Below are positions 10,661 through 19,852 of a stretch of 37,500 nt of DNA, piece by piece (positions within the stretch are counted from its first letter, which is position 1; the number at the start of each line of letters is the position of its first letter). The DNA is from Prorocentrum cordatum (Eukaryota > Sar > Dinophyceae > Prorocentrales > Prorocentraceae). The position numbers and the translations under genes were made by a program. The notes beneath the pieces were generated by a model. It made no database searches. It had not been told where the DNA came from and saw only the letters and a list, made by a program, of their open reading frames with translations. Where the stretch lies: the NCBI GenBank assembly GCA_963575745.1, contig CAUYUJ010018880.1, forward strand, positions 65,001 to 102,500, read 5' to 3'.

Positions 10661-10975
10661 TCTGGCTTAGCTAAGGGTTATAAGACTTAACATGGTTTAA
10701 GTTGGTTTAGTTAAGCTTTAAGATGGTTTAAGTTGGTTTAACTTGATTTAGTTAATGCTTAACATGACTCAGCTTTGGGGTAAGGAAGTTAACGACAGCT
10801 AGGGTGCTATGTAGGTATATGTAAAGCTATGTAAGTCATGGTAAACCGTGCTAAAGTATGTTAAAATATGTTAAGGAAAGCTAACGAAAGCTAACTCAAA
10901 TTAAGTGGTTAGCCAAAGTATGTTAAAGTAAGTTAAAGCAACTTAAAGTACGTTAGCGTATGTTGAATCATATCA
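10661..10975. repeat. AT-rich degenerate repeat (GGTTTAAGTTGG / AGTTAAAG)
   Basis: An abrupt switch from G-rich satellite to AT-rich sequence with repeated GGTTTAAGTTGGTTTA, GTTAAAGTA and GCTAACGAAA. It carries no exon. It lies in the gap between + genes on the left and - genes on the right, where the transcription directions meet. Confidence 0.8.
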
Positions 10976-11743
10976 ACGCCATCGCGACGATGGAGGGAGG
11001 ACGGGGCGAGGAGGAGGGGACGGGATGCGCATAAGGAGGAGGAGGGGCCGCCGCTGCAGCTGCAGCCCCTCGCAGCATGGAGCTGCAGCTCGAGTTGTTG
11101 GGCGCGGCTGCAGCCGCCGCGCGCATGCGGACTCATTTTTTTCACCCGCTAGCTATAGCGAGGCGGGTTGAGCGCAGTCGCGCGGCCTCCACTGAAGGAC
11201 CACGCGGGCGACGCCCGCATGACCTCGTCGAGCGCCACCCACTGCAGCGTGGCGCCAGCAGTCGTCCAGACGCTCGCGCCGTGGCTGCTGCCAGCGCCGC
11301 GGCGCGCCCACCGCTCCACCAGCGCCGCGTGGAACGGCCGCGGCATCTGCGAGGGGCACGCGACGGCGACCAGCTGCCGCACCATGCCCATCACGTAGCC
11401 GCCCCCCGCGTCCCACAGCACCGCGGCGTCGCCCGCGGACACGCGGTCGCGTTCGTTCAGGCGACCGTGCCGCGTCCTTAGCGAACTCGTCGTCCGCGAT
11501 GCCGTGCATCCGCTCGGGCGTGGCGCCCCGCAAGACGCTGCGGTCCCACCTGTCGCAGACCGAAGCGGCACTGCTGAACAGGTGGTTGGCGAATTTCTTC
11601 ACCGTCTTGTGCTTCCGCCCCAGGGGCCAGCACGTGGGCAGCGGCCCGAACTCCACGATCAGCGCGGGCACGCGCACGAGGTCCGCGCCCGCGCCCGCGC
11701 GCCGTGCGAGCGCGCGGGCGGGGGGGCGGCTGCAGCCGCGACG

Positions 11744-11945
11744 CCATCATCATCATCATCAGCATCATCATCATCACCATAATCGTCGCCGTCATCATCA
11801 ATCGCAATCGTCATCGTCGCCGTCGCCATCATCATCGCCGTCGTCATCATCCCCATCATCATCATCATCATCATCATCATCATACTCATCGTCGTCCTCA
11901 TCGCCATCGCCATCATCATCCCCATCATCATCCTCATCCTCCTCA
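11744..11945. repeat. (ATC)n microsatellite inside an inferred intron
   Basis: Imperfect ATC/GTC triplets. It is bracketed by the palindromes CGGCTGCAGCCG (11727-11738) and GCCGAGCTGCAGCTCGGC (11948-11965), and separates the PKFHYAI and FGPLPTCW coding blocks of the transposase-like gene. Confidence 0.85.
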
Positions 11946-13033
11946 TCGCCGAGCTGCAGCTCGGCGGCGCGGGGCGGGGCGGGCGGGACAGCGGGCGAAG
12001 CGATTGCATAATGGAACTTCGGCGTCATCGGGCTCTCGCCGTAGAAGCGCTCGAACTCGCCCTAGCGGCCCCCCGCTGCGCGCTGCAGCGCCGCCGTGTC
12101 GACTGGCACGCGGTGGGCCTCGACGACGGCCTCAACGACGTCGGCCAGCTGGCCGAAACACCGCGCGCGCACCGCCAAGTCGGGCGCCCCGCGCGCCGAC
12201 GACGCTGCGCGGAAGAAGTACTTGAGCCAGGGGGCCAGCGCGAGGATCTCGGACGCCGTCGCCTTGAAGTTCACGTTCCCCCAATGGCTCTCGGATCGCT
12301 TCGGCGCAAATGCGCCGGCCGTCCTGCCATCGCAGGGCTTCAGCCCTTTGCGCCCGATGGCGGGCCACTGGAAGGTCTGCGCGGCCTCGTCCAGGACCTT
12401 GTGCGTGAGACCGTGGCCTTTCGCCACGCGCATCAGCTGGCCCACGTGGAAGCCGCAGACGCCGCCGGCGAAAATGACGCGCATCACGTCCCACACGCAC
12501 GCTTCCATGGGGTAGAGCTTGTGCATCGCGCGCCCGTTCCCGAGCAGGCCGCTCGTCGCGGCGAGGGCCCAACCGAGGTCGGTCTCCAAGTCCTCCAGCT
12601 TGCCCTTGCTTCTGGGCATCAAGGACAACGCCCGCAGCTGCCTGAAGATGGCCTGCAGGACGGGGACGGTGACGGGGACGAACTTGGTGCTGTCAGCACA
12701 CGTGTGATGGACGGCAGTCCCTGTCGGGTCGTTACGGTGGGCCTCGCGGGCGCTTTTTGCGTCGTGCACATTAGTGCGCATGAGGCATGGCTTCAGCCCA
12801 CCGGACCCTATGCACCCATATATTGCATGGGTGCCGCCCTCGTCGGCCAGCATAGCACCTGGCCGCAGAAACAAGTGCGCCGGCCGCCCAGGGCGGCCGA
12901 CGGTGACGCCCGCGCGCTCCACGTCGTGCTCCCCGCCGAACAGGCCGACGATGGCGCTGGCCAGCCCCGACGCACCGCCCACTGCTTTCCTGGCCAGCAA
13001 GCTCCGCACGATGGCAACCTCCACCCACGCGTC

Positions 13034-13171
13034 CTACAGGGGGGCGCAAGCCGCGTGGCACTGGATGGGCTGCAGCCCAGAGTTTCAAAGTTTGGATGCT
13101 TGGAGTTTGGAGGTTGTGAGGTGGATTGGCTGCAGCCCAGAGAATGGAGTTTGCGTCGCCCGAGTCGCGCC
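13034..13171 (-). other. Intron in the transposase-like gene, with two palindromes
   Basis: Protein continuity (LSNE joined to DAWVEV) forces a splice between GAG ending at 13172 and GAC starting at 13033. The acceptor is CTGTAG, followed by G. The 5' end reads GGCGCGAC, so the donor is non-canonical (GG, or GC if shifted one base). An in-frame TAG confirms this stretch is not translated. It contains TGGGCTGCAGCCCA at 13066-13079 and GGCTGCAGCC at 13128-13137, both followed by CAGAG, in a direct repeat of 60-bp spacing. Confidence 0.7.
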
Positions 13172-14001
13172 CTCGTTGCTCAGGGTCGCTGGGCCGAGCT
13201 CGAGGGCGCCCCAGTACCAGCCCCAGCACTTCCTGTGCAGGGTCTGGGCAAGAGCGTTGCCAGGCATGATCTCGTCCGAATAGAGGACCGTGGTCCACGG
13301 GTCCTGCGGCGCGGGCTGACGCTTGTTCCAGGCGCCCTCCACGCGCGCGGCGAAGGAGCTGCAGGAGCTGACCGCGAAGTCAAGCATGGCCTGCGGCGTT
13401 TGGACCTCGAGGTCAAAGTGCCCATCGGGGCCATTGCTGGGCACCTTTATATCCCTGTGGATCGGGCCGTAGGCAGTGCGGTGAGCGCGCGACTCGCCAC
13501 GCGCCCCCCGCAGGCGGTTGCGGTTGCCGCTCGGCAGCTCCTCGCGCCCAGCTATCTCCAGGAGCGCGCCTAACGCTGCTTGGCTGCAGAACGGCAGGGA
13601 GGCACGCAGCCCGCACAACTCATCATTCGCAGCCTGGCGTCGCAGATCGCGGGCCGCGGGGGCCGCGCCCGCAGGCGCATCAGCGCGCGCGCAACCGCGC
13701 CACCATGCCGATGGCGGCGTCGCGGGCGGCGCGCGAGCGCGGCGGGGGGCGCGCCCTGCAGCCGCGCTCGTTGCCGCCGCCGCCGCCGACGTCATCGTGC
13801 GGTGTTGGCTGCAGCCGCCGGCGGCATCACCATGCGGTGGCGGCCGCAGCGCCCCCGCGCGCTCGCGCGCAGCGACGGCGGCAGCCGCGCCCGGTCACAT
13901 CGGGTGCTACAGCACAGCGTTCGTGCATCGCTGCCGTCGCCGCCGTCGCCATTGTCAACGCCCGCGCCTTATAAGCGACAGTGTCCGACCGCGGCGGGCA
14001 C

Positions 14002-14363
14002 TCACGGCAGCATGAGTAAATCCCCGTCATGGTCCATCACGCGGACCTCCTGCGGGCCGTCGGCAAGCAACTCGCAGGCGAGGCGGGCTTGGCCGCCGTG
14101 CCGCTGCAGCGGCGTCTAGCGAGGGCACGCGCAGCGGCAGCTGCCGTGATCTACCCATATGCCGATCCTCCAAGATCGGCTCATCATAGTGGGCGTAGTA
14201 GTCGTACTCGATACCCGCGAGCCTGAAGATCCAGGTGCCGTCCAACCACCTGTGCAGGGGCGACGCGCGACATCCCGCCCGCGCTGGTGCATCCTGCCCA
14301 CCTGCGGGCGACCATGTTTTTGTTGACCACGTTGGCCATCATCCAATAGAACAGGGTCTTCAA
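14002..14363 (-). CDS. 3' exons of a small gene, product unknown
   Basis: Two consecutive exons join in frame: 14363-14302 (LKTLFYWMMANVVNKNMVAR) and 14249 downward (WLDGTWIFRLAG, YDYYAHYDEPILED). A last exon (about 14090-14002) reads ARLACELLADGPQEV, then MDHDGDLLMLP and TGA at 14004-14002. The 14363 exon follows CCCACAG. The last intron is uncertain but contains GCCGCTGCAGCGGC at 14100-14113. A possible upstream exon (HWRRLLVNRAAWNYEGAR) lies near 14520-14455. No family recognised. It reads leftward like its neighbours, and its stop is about 200 bp upstream of the first ATG of the transposase-like gene. Confidence 0.5.
14250..14301 (-). other. 52-nt GT-AG intron bordered by CAGGTGG
   Basis: Exon CGCAG is followed by GTGGGCAGG; the intron ends CTGCACAG followed by GTGGTTGG. 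Splicing keeps the frame (VAR, R, WLDGTW). CAGGTGG occurs at both junctions. This is the shortest supported intron in the window and has no internal palindrome. Confidence 0.7.
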
Positions 14364-14811
14364 CTGTGGGCGCGGCTGACATTTGAATGGCGACGCGGCG
14401 GCCCAGCCCCCCGCCCTGCCCAGTCGCTACAGCGCGGGCTGGCGCCACGCTACAGCGCGCGCGCCCTCGTAGTTCCACGCCGCTCGGTTCACCAATAAGC
14501 GCCGCCAGTGGAGGGCCGAGGCGCTGACGTGTCCCGCCCAGCCGTGGACGCGCGGGGTGCGCGGTAGGCGCGGAGGCCGCCGAAACATTGCGGCGCGGGT
14601 TCGGGCGGGCGCGGGCGGGGCGGGGCGGGGTCGCCAACAGAGACGACGCAGTCATTCTTGCAACAACGCCCCCGTGCCTGCATGTAGTGAAGCTACAGCT
14701 CCGCGGGACAGGAAGGGCTGAGGGCGTTAGCAATCGTGTGCCGAGCGCGGCGCGCGCACTGGCGAGCCCAATCCTGCCGTCGCGCCCCCGCGGCGATTGT
14801 GCGAGGCGCTC

Positions 14812-15460
14812 TCACTTGAGAGGCTTGATGTCGATGCCCGCCCTGATCGGCGTGATCGGCTTGATCGGAGCCTTGCCGAGCAGGTAGAGGAACGAGCCCA
14901 CATCAGCCTGGCTGAGCGGAAAGGGGGGGGCAATGGTGATGGTGATGGGATCGATTACGGCACTGAAGCGGCGGGGGAGATGATGACGATGCGGAATGGG
15001 ATGTCGACGGCGGTGGCGGCGTGGAGCTTCAGCTCCAGGGAGGCCCGCCTTCGGCCGCATGCTGAAGTATTTCGTCAGTTTCTGCTGTGCCTTCACCTTC
15101 CCCTTCTGCTGGGCCTTCACCTTGACGCTGAAGTATTTGGTCAGCAGCTGCTGGGTCTTCACCTTGGTGATGCGGCCGTCGGGCAGCGGGATGGCCACGT
15201 GGCTCAGGTTGCTGAACCTGCTGCGGCAGGCAGCAAACACGCTGACAATACCTGCTACAGCAGGCGCCAACGATATAACATGCTGCAGCATGTAAAGCAA
15301 AGCGCTTGGTGCAGCCGTCCCCGTAGAGCAACTCGTCGGGAGACATCATCGAGCGCGCCGCCGTCTGGCGTGCCCTCCAATACTCACCGCGCTTGAGGCT
15401 CATGGTGGTGTAGTACCATTGCTGCAGCAGGTAACGCACGCAGAGCGCATACAGCGTTAC
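14812..15460 (-). CDS. Small Lys-rich protein with two PIP-box-like motifs
   Basis: Exon 1 (about 15455-15305) reads VTLYALCVRYLLQQWYYTT, MSLKRGEYWRARQ and MMSPDELLYGDGCTKR. Exon 2 (15217 downward) reads FSNLSHVAIPLPDGRITKVK followed by QQLLTKYFS, then QQKLTKYFS about 20 residues later, in a Lys/Gln-rich setting. Both fit the PCNA-interacting consensus QxxLxx(F/Y)(F/Y). The tail PLSQADVGSFLYLLG and IKPITPIRAGIDIKPLK ends at TGA 14814-14812. The intervening stretch 15045-14930 may contain another short intron (GGAGCTTCAGCTCC at 15023-15036), since two frames look plausible. The intron between exons 1 and 2 carries ACATGCTGCAGCATGT (15278-15293) and CCTGCTACAGCAGG (15251-15264). A role with PCNA in replication or repair is inference from the motif only. 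Confidence 0.55.
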
Positions 15461-15463
15461 GTT

Positions 15464-15860
15464 CGTTAATCAAGGCGACAAGAACAACGAGGGCACTGGT
15501 GGCGCGTGATCCAGTCCAGCTCCCTCATCACTGCCACATCGCCCGCCCCGTGCGACATCGCAGCCTCCATCCACTTTGGCTGCGGCATCGGGCGGCGGCC
15601 GCGGCGCAGCTCCAGTGAGGGAGCCATCGCACATGTCTGAGCCCTCGCAGATACATATGCAATGGTTGGGGGTGATTGCCGCTGAAGCTTCAGCCCCAGC
15701 GGGGGCTGTGATCGGCGGAGTTGGGAGCTCCAGCTCAAGCGGTGCGGGGGGGGGGGCTTCAGCTCCATGTACGGTTGATGCCCAAGGGCTGAATCAACAC
15801 ATAGATCCGCTGGTATAAGCGCAGGCGGCGGCGCCGACGATGACGACGACGACGGCGTCC
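15464..15860. other. Gap between small minus-strand genes, palindrome-rich
   Basis: A possible short exon (KWMEAAMSHGAGDVAVMREL, reverse, 15590-15510) is the only coding hint. The region holds GCTGAAGCTTCAGC (15681-15694), GAGCTCCAGCTC (15725-15736) and GGCTTCAGCTCC (about 15757), the same motif class as the intronic palindromes. Confidence 0.4.
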
Positions 15861-16350
15861 TCAGCGAGCGCCCGCGGGGCGCCTCAGCGCGGCGGCAGGG
15901 CGTTTCCTCACGGCAGGCGGCGCGCCTTCGGCGTCGGCGGCGGCGGGGCGGCGGCGGGGCGTCATCTTCCCACCCGCCATCGCGGTGGCGGTGGCGATGC
16001 CGTCCGCGGCGTCAGCGTCGTCGTCGGTAGCGGCGCTGGCAGTGGCGCTGCCAGCGCTGGCAGCGGCGCTGGTGGCGCCAGCAGCTGGCGGCGCTGCCAG
16101 CGGCGGAGGTGCCCCTGGATGCCCAATGGCAGCGGCAATGGAGGCCCACACATCCGCCAATGTAGGCGCCACCCCTGCCCCGGATGGCGGCGGGCGGTTC
16201 GCCGCGTAGCATCCAATGGTGCGCGGCGCAACCGCTGGCGACGTCGACGCCGCGCATCTTGCCATCATCATCTGCATGGCCACCATATCTGCTGCCGATG
16301 GCGGCCCGCTGCTGGCGCCAAGTCCTGCAGGATCATAAGTGGGAACAGCG
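15861..16350 (-). CDS. Ala-rich protein with RKRPAAA tail; unknown
   Basis: The reverse frame from about 16350 reads PTYDPAGLGASS, AADMVAMQMMMARCAAS, PTLADVWASIAAAIG, then an Ala/Ser/Asp-rich stretch and a basic tail (MTPRRRPAAADAEG, VRKRPAAALRRPAGAR) ending TGA 15863-15861. The N-terminal limit is unclear; an upstream exon is likely. The KRPAA motif resembles a nuclear-localisation-type basic tail seen repeatedly in dinoflagellate proteins and recurs in the next two genes upstream. Composition is low complexity, so the call rests on the ordered blocks at the start and the clean end. Confidence 0.45.
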
Positions 16351-16772
16351 CGCCGTTGCATCGGCAATCGCGGCAACCGACGCGCGCGCCACCGCTGCAG
16401 CGGCAGCCGCGCCAACGGCGGTTGCCGATGCAATGGCAAACGCGCGGGTTGGCACACACGCGGTCCTTTAAGCGCACCGTGCGTCGTGCGAATGGCCCCG
16501 AATGGGTACGTGGGGCGCGCAGCTCCAGGGGCTCCTGACATGGGCACCGACGCGCGCAGCTCCAGGGGCTGGAACGGCGGGGCAGCTGAATCCCGAGCCC
16601 TCGCAGTTGCAGCTGCACTGGTGCCGCACCAAACCATAGCTTAAGTAAAAAGCGCTCGGCTCTAGTCGGCAGGCTGGTCACACGCGCGCGATCGGGTCGG
16701 GACTCCTGCCCGCCGAATCGCTCATGCGCCCCAGCTGCTACCCGCCACAACTGCTACCCGCCGCCAAATCGC

Positions 16773-18979
16773 CTACCCGACGAAACCAGCTGCCACCGCA
16801 GATTTGCGCGCGCGGTGGCGCTTGCCCGACGGCTCCACCCACATGGTGTAGGAGTGTCCGTGGTTTCCGCTGCCCTCGCCGCGGATGTAGGTTTGGGTCC
16901 ACCATCCGCCCTTGGCCGTCACCATCTTCGGCGCGGCGCTCTCCTTCGCCGAGGCAGCGGCGGGCTTCATTTTCACCGAAGCCGCCGTCGCCACGGCGGG
17001 CCTCTTGTTCACCGAAGAGGGCGCCGCGGCGTGCTTGGCGTTGGCTTTGCCCTTGGCCTTGGCCTTGCCATTCGTGCCCTTGGCCGCGGCAGCCATTGCC
17101 GCCGCCGCGGCGTCTGCGGCGGCGTCTTCGCCGTCGCCGCCGCCGCCAGCGTCGCCACCGTCTGCGTCGCCCTGGCCCGCTGCCGCCTCTTCGCCAGCAT
17201 CAGTAGTTGGCGGCAGCGGGATCGGGTGCGCGGCGGCGCTGCCAGTTCCGACTGCGGCCGCGGCCTTCGCCAGTGCGCCGCCCCACTTCGGCGTGCTCAG
17301 CGGGGGTGCAGCGGCTGCTTGGCCCACCGCGCTGCCGTCCTCGATTGCGAGGATCCCCCCCGCGCTGGGCGGGCACCCGCCGTAGCTGGTGAGGAACCGC
17401 GCGACTGGCTGATGCTTTCATGATATGTTATGTCATGGTTGTAATGTTATTGGTGTAACGTCGTTTACGTGTTTGTATTGTGTTGGAGGGGTACCTGATC
17501 AATCCCGTTGCCTTTCGACTGACTGGCGCGCGAGGTGGGCAAGGAGCTGCGCGTGCTGCGCATGGGCATCTTGCTGCACATGTGCGCCAGACCCACGATG
17601 GTGTTCTGCGCGGGCGGGCCGCCCTCAGTGCACACGGCGGTGTACACAGGTTGCGCGAGGTCGTTTGGGGTAGTGTAGTTGGGCGCGAGCACGATCCTCG
17701 CCCGCGCGCCGTTGCACGGTGGGGCACGGCGCAATATATAATATTGCACACCGCTTCCAGCCCACAGCCCCTTCACACCATCCCCTCAACAACGCCTTGC
17801 GCCCAGCCCACCATCCCGTCGGAGTGGGCGATGGTTGCAGCATGGCGCTCGTCACGAGCGCGCTGCAGCGCGCTGCAGCGCGCTACATGGGCAGACGGGC
17901 AGGGCGAAGCCTCCATGTATACTTTCTGGGGGCGCGCGACGGCGGCTCCCTTGCGCTGACCACGCCGCGCGGGCCTCCTTGGCCACGGACCTGAACTGGA
18001 CAGGATTGTCGCAGCCCATCAGCATGCTCACAATGGCGCAGACGGGGCGCAACGCGTTGTCCGACGGGATAACCAGCCCGAGCGCCTGTGCAACGACAGA
18101 CATGGAGCTACAGCTCCGATTCGGCGGGGCGCTTCCCCGCGCAACGCAACGGGCATGGAGCTGCAGCTCATGCGTGGACAACCTAGCGGCGTCACATGGT
18201 TCCACGACACGGGCGCCTGAAGGCGCTCGGCGATGACGCCCACTTTCGTTTTCATGCTGCTCGCCGGGTTCAGCTGATCCCAATCGCCGCGCGTGAGGAA
18301 GTAGTTCGGGTTTCCCATGTCCTGTCGACCGAACCCCGCCCGCCCCCCCCCCCCACGCGCGCGCGAGAGCGCCATCATCAACGCGACCCAGAGCAATTAC
18401 AACGGCGGCACCACCAGCAACATAAGCACTACCATCAGCAACATCACCACCACCGTCCGATGCAAAACAAAACATAAATCACAACAACACACACCACGAT
18501 GACAAGCACAAGTCCTGGCGGCGGCCAATCCCCATGTCGCCGCTGCCTATGCCACCGAGCACCCGTTGGTTGACTGCAGCAGTGATCTCTGCCTTTAAGT
18601 CGTCAGAGAACCCGCCGCTACCACCAGGATGTGCATTCGGCGGGGCAGGCTCGATGCTGCAGCACCCCGTGCCGCCAATGCTATCCCACGCCCCCCATCC
18701 CACCCCGACCCCCTCCCACGCTCAACCCCGTCATGCCCGAATGTACGTGCGTGCTGGGTGGCTGCGGCCCGTTCGATATGCTCGCTTGTACTTTCTCGTT
18801 GATCAGCGACGCGTCGTCCATCGCCAGCTTGGCCGAGCGGACCGATGCAATGATGGACATCGCCATGGTCCGACTGTTCTCAGCGCTCGCGGCGTGGGAG
18901 ATGGCACCCGACTGGGAGCTAATCATGCAGCGATCCATGGATTCGATGCGGCGGGCGATCTCCATTGCGGCCACGCGAG
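16773..18979 (-). CDS. Multi-exon gene, Lys/Ala-rich with Trp-containing C-terminal domain; unknown
   Basis: Exons read leftward: 18979-18733 (MEIARRIESMDRCMISSQSG, SIIASVRSAKLAMDDAS), about 18640-18515 (GGFSDDLKAEITAAVNQRVL), 18321-18217 (DMGNPNYFLTRGDWDQLNP), 18085 to about 17955 (ALGLVIPSDNALRPVCAIVS), about 17697-17535 (IVLAPNYTTPNDLAQPVYTA) and 17410-16773. The last exon has FLTSYGGCPPSAGGILAIED, a Gly/Asp/Ala linker, Lys-rich KAKAKGKANAK, NKRPAVA and MKPAAA tags, then GWWTQTYIRGEGSG, YTMWVEPSGKRHRARKSA and TAG 16775-16773. A further exon (SSDDAGYAAAASAPSRA) may lie at 19070-19010. Two internal introns are frame-consistent. The final Trp/Tyr/basic block loosely recalls a methyl-CpG-binding or AT-hook-like nuclear domain, but I cannot assign it. 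Basic tags suggest a nuclear protein (inference). Confidence 0.6.
17698..17955 (-). other. Inferred intron with tandem GCGCGCTGCAGCGC palindromes
   Basis: It separates the exon ending near KEARAAWSA from the one starting IVLAPNYTTPND. It contains two abutting GCTGCAGC cores at 17862-17869 and 17872-17879. The exact donor is not decided. Confidence 0.45.
18086..18216 (-). other. 131-nt GC-AG intron with CAGGCGC borders and paired palindromes
   Basis: Exon CTTCAG is followed by GCGCCCGTG; the intron ends GTTGCACAG followed by GCGCTCGGG. CAGGCGC is present at both junctions and the frame is kept (AERLQ joined to ALGLVIP). Inside are GAGCTGCAGCTC (18158-18169) and GGAGCTACAGCTCC (18104-18117). 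Confidence 0.75.
18322..18514 (-). other. 193-nt intron with CAGGAC borders (GA donor)
   Basis: Exon GCCGCCAG is followed by GACTTGTGC; the intron ends GGTCGACAG followed by GACATGGG. CAGGAC is duplicated at the junctions and the frame is kept (IGRRQ joined to DMGNPNY). The donor reads GA, or is ambiguous within the repeat. No GCTGCAGC palindrome inside. Confidence 0.65.
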
Positions 18980-19119
18980 CTGGAGTTCGAGCTGCAGCCG
19001 AACTGGAGGGGGGCGGCGTGACAGCGCTCGAGATGGAGCCGACGCGGCAGCGGCATAGCCTGCGTCATCTGAAGAGAGCAGGAGCTGCAGCTGCTGGCAG
19101 TGCGCACGCGGGCGCGGGC

Positions 19120-19392
19120 TTCAGCCCGTGCCCGCGCTGAGGGGAGGGCGGGTCGGGCTGAGCAGTGGCCGATGGGGCGAGCGCCGACGAGGGCGAGGAG
19201 GGCGACGCCGACGACGACGATGCGGAGATTGAGCAGATATGAGGCTCATGAGGACTTGGGGCGGGTCTGCAGTCCAGCTCGGAAATCCAAAGCGGAGCTG
19301 CAGCTCCGAAACTACACGCGGCGCGACCAATGTGTTCATCACGCGGATAACCGATACTCCCGCGCAGGGGAGTTCAAGAGCGCGTCGACACA
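19120..19392. other. Spacer between two minus-strand genes
   Basis: It holds the 16-bp perfect palindrome CGGAGCTGCAGCTCCG (19293-19308) and CGGGCTTCAGCCCG (19115-19128). A weak reverse coding hint (SVIRVMNTLVAPRV, about 19355-19315) is not firm enough to call. Confidence 0.45.
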
Positions 19393-19852
19393 CTACGCGC
19401 CGAGCCGCTCTAAGACCGCACCAGTGCAGAAGCCGAGGAACTTGGTCGTCTGGGCGGCATTTACCTGGGCACCGTCGACCTGGACGTTGTCGGACAGCGC
19501 CCTGACCTGCATCAGGAAGATCGGGCGCCTGTCCTCGAACTCGCCCTTCTTGACGCCAAGTGCGTCGAGGGCCCGCGCCGGCGCGACCAGAAGCCATTGG
19601 GCACTCGACCTGGCGACGAAGGTCGAGTACCAGCCGTTGATCTGTTGCAGGACCAACAGCACGCGGCCGTCGTCGTAGCTCGTCATCCCCATCAGCGCGT
19701 CGTAGCTGATCGGCGACAGGATGGTGCGGACCCAGGCGCCGCTGGATGCGCCGACGTCCAGTGACGACGCCGCCACTGAAGGTGCGGGCCGCTTTGGCGG
19801 CGTCGGCGTTGTATCCAACGCGCGCGCGGCCGCGGGAGACCCGAATAGCCAA
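19393..19852 (-). CDS. Unknown protein, C-terminal exon
   Basis: A clean reverse frame reads LDTTPTPPKRPAPSVAASS, then WVRTILSPISYDALMGMTS, DDGRVLLVLQQINGWYSTFV, WLLVAPARALDALGVKKGEF, RRPIFLMQVRALSDNVQVDG, AQTTKFLGFCTGAVLERLGA and TAG at 19395-19393. The balanced composition and predicted strand/helix content make it a real exon of about 140 codons. No ATG lies in frame before an upstream TAG, so the 5' end must be another exon, perhaps beyond the repeat at 19853-19980. KRPA near its start recalls the neighbouring genes. No function assigned. Confidence 0.65.

Larger units (their letters stand above)
11149..13795 (-). pseudogene. Transposase-like gene with intron, nonsense codon and frameshift
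   Basis: Exon 1 (13795-13172) carries LPFCSQAALGALLEIAG, YGPIHRDIKV, VLYSDEIMPGNAL and WYWGALELGPATLSNE. Exon 2 (13033 downward) continues DAWVEVAIVRS, MLADEGGTHAIYGC, GSGGLKPCLM, FVPVTVPVLQAI, LEDLETDLGW, GVCGFHVGQLM and FKATASEILAL. An in-frame TAG at 12064-12062 interrupts it, and the same frame resumes as GEFERFYGESPMTPKFHYAI. After a repeat-filled gap, FGPLPTCWPLGRKHKTVKKF follows (11650-11490), then a one-base frame change near 11480 into the tail NERDRVSAGDAAVLW, ending TAG 11151. The motif order matches a very large uncharacterised dinoflagellate family that I recall. The YSDE acid, and the last block where I recall a Glu (here Gly in LGRKHK), suggest a divergent DDE transposase. The defects suggest a decayed copy, though consensus errors could explain the frameshift. 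Confidence 0.65.

Noticed and set aside
10661-10975. Possible interstitial telomere repeat (TTTAGGG-like)
   Set aside because: The motif is GGTTTAAGTTGG / GTTAAAG; no run of TTTAGGG is present.
12011-13573. 520-codon forward frame
   Set aside because: It is antisense to the well-supported transposase-like exons; its composition is Arg/Ala/Gly shadow and it has no motif order.
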